This document shows positions 6,311-8,332 of a stretch of DNA of 8,332 bases, in pieces. Origin of the DNA: CAZADS01 sp964483985 (GTDB lineage Bacteria; Pseudomonadota; Alphaproteobacteria; Thalassobaculales; Thalassobaculaceae); assembly GCA_964483985.1 (NCBI GenBank), contig CAZADS010000066.1:1-8332 (forward strand), read 5' to 3'. Each line of letters starts with the position of its first letter. The first letter of the stretch is position 1. The position numbers were made by a program, and so were the translations under genes. A model generated the notes under the pieces. That model was not told where the DNA came from and did no database searches. It saw only the letters and a list, made by a program, of their open reading frames with translations.

Positions 6311-6316
6311 GGGAGG
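6311..6316 (+). promoter_or_regulatory. Strong Shine-Dalgarno site supporting a GTG start
   Basis: GGGAGG lies 5 bases before a GTG at 6322. No ATG stands at the right place, and the FAD motif follows within ten residues, so GTG is the start. Confidence 0.85.
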
Positions 6317-6321
6317 AAACA

Positions 6322-7932
6322 GTGGAGAGTATCGGAACCTACGACTTCATTATCGTCGGAGCAGGGTCAGCCGGCGCTGTGATCGCCAATAGGCTAACAG
6401 AACAGAGTGATTGGCGAGTGCTATTGCTAGAGGCTGGCGCAAGCAGTCATCCATATTCTCGAATTCCCGTTAGTTTTGGATTATTAATCGATCACCCATC
6501 CGCTAATTGGCGCTACCGATCTCAACCCGAAAAAGGAACTGCAAATAGAGAAATACCGGTGCCCCGTGGTCGGTTACTTGGAGGATCTAGCGCTATCAAC
6601 GGCCTAGTATTCGTGCGGGGCCAACCCTTGGATTACGACACGTGGGGTCAACTCGGAAACCGAGGCTGGAGTTTCAATGACGTACTACCAATATTCAAAA
6701 GAATGGAACATTATGAACATGGCGCAGATGAATTGCGAGCTCAGGGAGGACCGCTTCGCGTTAGCGAAGCTACGGACGACGGCCCTCTTTACGATGCCAT
6801 TCGAGCAGCTGCTAAAGAACTTGGGATACCCCCTAATTCTGATTATAACGGAGCAAGCCAAGAGGGTATAGTTAGAACCCAAACCACCATTAGTAATGGC
6901 GTTAGAATGAGCACTGCCCGCTGTTATCTTTATCCAATTCAAAACCGTTCTAATCTTCATATAGAAACCAGAGCCCATACTCGAAAAATATTGCTGGATG
7001 GGAAACAGTGTACCGGCGTTCAATTCGAACAAGGCGGCCAAATTCGAGAAGCACTAGCTTCAAAAGAAGTAATTGTTTGTGCCGGCGGAGTAGCCTCCCC
7101 ACAACTTCTCGAACTTTCAGGGATAGGACAACCGGAGTTATTAAAATCTTATGGTATAGAGATTAAACACGAACTTACAGGCGTTGGAGAACATCTCCGA
7201 GACCACATTCTTGCCCGAATTCAGTTTCACGTACGACGCCCTCAATTGTCTTATAACAAACGAATGCAAGGCCTGGGGCCCGCTTGGCAGGTATTAAGAT
7301 ATGTATTTCAGAAACGCGGCTTCATGAGTCTCCCATCTGCACCAATGCTTGCGTTTTTGAAAACACGGGAGGACATGGAAACTCCAGATGTCCAAATGCA
7401 TATCGTTCCCTATGCCGTAAAAAACCCCAAAAAACGTCAATTACACAAATTTCCCGGCATGACAGTTGGTGTTTATCAATTACGGCCAGAAAGTTTGGGT
7501 TCTATTCATATTCAATCTTCAGATCCCCATCATCAACCTGCCATTCGCTTCAATTTCCTATCTGACCAGATTGATCGAAATGCTATGATATCTGGTGTTC
7601 GTTTAATTCGAAGAATCATGGATACCAAAGCAATGCTAGACATTAGGGGCGATGAATTTTCTCCAGGATCAAAAATACAATCCGATGAAGAAATTCTCGA
7701 TTACATCCGCAGTAATTCTGAAACTGCATACCATCCTATTGGGACTTGCCGCATGGGTAATAGTCCAGGGAGCGTAGTCGACGACAGGTTGCGAGTACAC
7801 GGTCTATCCGGTCTTCGGGTCGCTGACGGATCTATCATGCCGACAATGGTATCGGGAAACACCAACGCAGCTTGTATAATGATCGGAGAGAAAGCCTCAG
7901 ATCTAATTAAAGAAGATAATCGCGTAAATTAA
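6322..7932 (+). CDS. GMC-family FAD oxidoreductase (choline dehydrogenase-like)
   Basis: Glucose-methanol-choline flavoprotein of 536 residues, a normal length, oxidising a primary or secondary alcohol or amino alcohol; the substrate is not readable. Seen: FAD Rossmann motif DFIIVGAGSAGAVIANRL (8-25), E37 in LLLEAG, GMC signature 1 PRGRLLGGSSAINGLVFVRG (81-100), signature 2 GGVASPQLLELSGIG (255-269), and the C-terminal FAD-contact and active-site part with YHPIGTCRMG (catalytic His471), LRVADGSIMP (498-507) and SGNTNAACIMIGEKASDLI (Asn513 as the partner residue). There is no signal peptide or membrane anchor, so it is probably cytoplasmic or loosely membrane-associated. Translation begins at GTG 6322 behind GGGAGG. 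It is alone on its strand, divergent from the transhydrogenase and convergent with the VOC gene. Choline dehydrogenase proper (BetA) is possible but no betaine genes are present; 'alcohol dehydrogenase of the GMC family' is the safer name. Confidence 0.93.
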   Translation: MESIGTYDFIIVGAGSAGAVIANRLTEQSDWRVLLLEAGASSHPYSRIPVSFGLLIDHPSANWRYRSQPEKGTANREIPVPRGRLLGGSSAINGLVFVRGQPLDYDTWGQLGNRGWSFNDVLPIFKRMEHYEHGADELRAQGGPLRVSEATDDGPLYDAIRAAAKELGIPPNSDYNGASQEGIVRTQTTISNGVRMSTARCYLYPIQNRSNLHIETRAHTRKILLDGKQCTGVQFEQGGQIREALASKEVIVCAGGVASPQLLELSGIGQPELLKSYGIEIKHELTGVGEHLRDHILARIQFHVRRPQLSYNKRMQGLGPAWQVLRYVFQKRGFMSLPSAPMLAFLKTREDMETPDVQMHIVPYAVKNPKKRQLHKFPGMTVGVYQLRPESLGSIHIQSSDPHHQPAIRFNFLSDQIDRNAMISGVRLIRRIMDTKAMLDIRGDEFSPGSKIQSDEEILDYIRSNSETAYHPIGTCRMGNSPGSVVDDRLRVHGLSGLRVADGSIMPTMVSGNTNAACIMIGEKASDLIKEDNRVN

Positions 7933-7995
7933 TGCAGGTGCTTATTTTGCGCTAACCGGATTAGGATAAAACCAAGGTATCTGATCGCGAAAGTT
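7933..7995. other. 63-base convergent gap
   Basis: It separates the ends of the GMC and VOC genes. It holds a small imperfect palindrome, CTAACCGGATTAG (7952-7964), with no T-run on either side; nothing else is recognised. Confidence 0.45.
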
Positions 7996-8332
7996 TTAGT
8001 CTTCCGGTACTGGCAAGGTAGTCCGAATTGGATTACTTCCGTCCCATTCCCGACAAATTTTTTCCATAGTCGCGAATTGGAACTTACGTAAACGATTGAA
8101 TTCGATTAACTCTACGCAAGTTCCATAGTGGCCGGTTGTCTGATAATAAACAAACGCCCCCCGATTATTTATAACACCCTCTTGGCCAACCAAAAACCCG
8201 TTAGTCGACGCCTTGAACTTTGCTTGCTCGTATTCCGCAGGACAATAACCAACGTGCTGCAGTCCCTCCTGACCAGAATCAAGAAAGTCTTTATACATAG
8301 ATGGCGCATCGTTTCTTGGCTGTATTAGTTCT
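7996..8332 (-). CDS. VOC (glyoxalase/dioxygenase) superfamily protein, 5' end outside the window
   Basis: C-terminal 111 residues of a vicinal-oxygen-chelate fold protein. The frame stays open through the window edge: before the internal Met at 8298 it reads ELIQPRNDAPS, which continues naturally into MYKDFLDSGQEGLQHVGY, so that Met is not the start. Seen: EGLQHVGY, where the His is the usual metal ligand opening a beta-alpha-beta-beta-beta module, GAFVYYQTT, and GTCVELIEF with Glu as a second metal ligand. The visible part is one module with a tail rich in Pro and Asp/Glu; the ELIQP just inside the edge is typical of the end of the preceding module. Members include glyoxalase I, methylmalonyl-CoA epimerase and ring-cleavage dioxygenases; the exact reaction cannot be told. 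The gene converges with the GMC gene and ends in TAA. Confidence 0.85.
   Translation of the reverse strand, partial: ELIQPRNDAPSMYKDFLDSGQEGLQHVGYCPAEYEQAKFKASTNGFLVGQEGVINNRGAFVYYQTTGHYGTCVELIEFNRLRKFQFATMEKICREWDGSNPIRTTLPVPED

Noticed and set aside
6677..7041. Open frames in other frames within the GMC gene, on both strands
   Set aside because: Shadows of a gene with continuous GMC motifs; none has a ribosome site or family match.
7952..7964. CTAACCGGATTAG as a bidirectional terminator between GMC and VOC genes
   Set aside because: Arms of only four pairs with a poor loop and no T-run on either strand.
8296..8298. Start of the VOC gene at this Met
   Set aside because: The frame continues upstream to the window edge with VOC-like sequence (ELIQP...), so the Met is internal and the gene is partial.

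Overview
The window is bacterial, AT-leaning and gene-dense. It carries seven protein genes and no RNA gene, insertion sequence, CRISPR array or phage gene that I can see. Codon use looks even across the genes and Shine-Dalgarno sites are mostly good. The mix of genes (an F420/flavin luciferase-like monooxygenase, a mycobacterial-type SthA, a fold-IV amine transaminase and a GMC oxidoreductase) suggests a free-living aerobic heterotroph, perhaps an uncultivated marine or soil lineage. The sequence does not settle the phylum.

Layout. Positions 14-2935 hold three genes on the minus strand, transcribed from right to left: a class IV aminotransferase close to (R)-selective amine transaminases (1988-2935), a crotonase-fold acyl-CoA enzyme (965-1717) and a luciferase-like monooxygenase (131-904). 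The last of these is cut by an in-frame TGA. Its conserved C-terminus continues in the same frame to position 14, so it is either a freshly broken gene or a read-through case. A 253-base divergent control region (2936-3188) separates the class IV gene from a plus-strand class III aminotransferase of the glutamate-1-semialdehyde aminomutase type (3189-4478). That control region contains a perfect 9+9 base inverted repeat. A minus-strand soluble pyridine nucleotide transhydrogenase (4653-6053) converges on the class III gene. It diverges from a plus-strand GMC oxidoreductase (6322-7932) across a palindrome-rich AT region. A minus-strand VOC (glyoxalase-like) protein enters from the right edge (7996-8332) and is incomplete.

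How the genes might work together (inference). Two PLP aminotransferases of unrelated folds sit back to back, with an FAD alcohol or amino-alcohol oxidase/dehydrogenase, a flavin/F420 monooxygenase-type enzyme, a CoA-thioester enzyme and a NADH/NADPH balancing enzyme nearby. This fits catabolism of an amine, amino alcohol or unusual amino acid, but no substrate can be read from the sequence. The genes alternate in strand, so most are probably separate transcription units; only the 965-1717 / 131-904 pair looks like an operon. No single novel system is proven. The points most worth following are the interrupted monooxygenase, the amine transaminase, the Glu-to-Cys change in the crotonase and the inverted repeat between the two aminotransferases.
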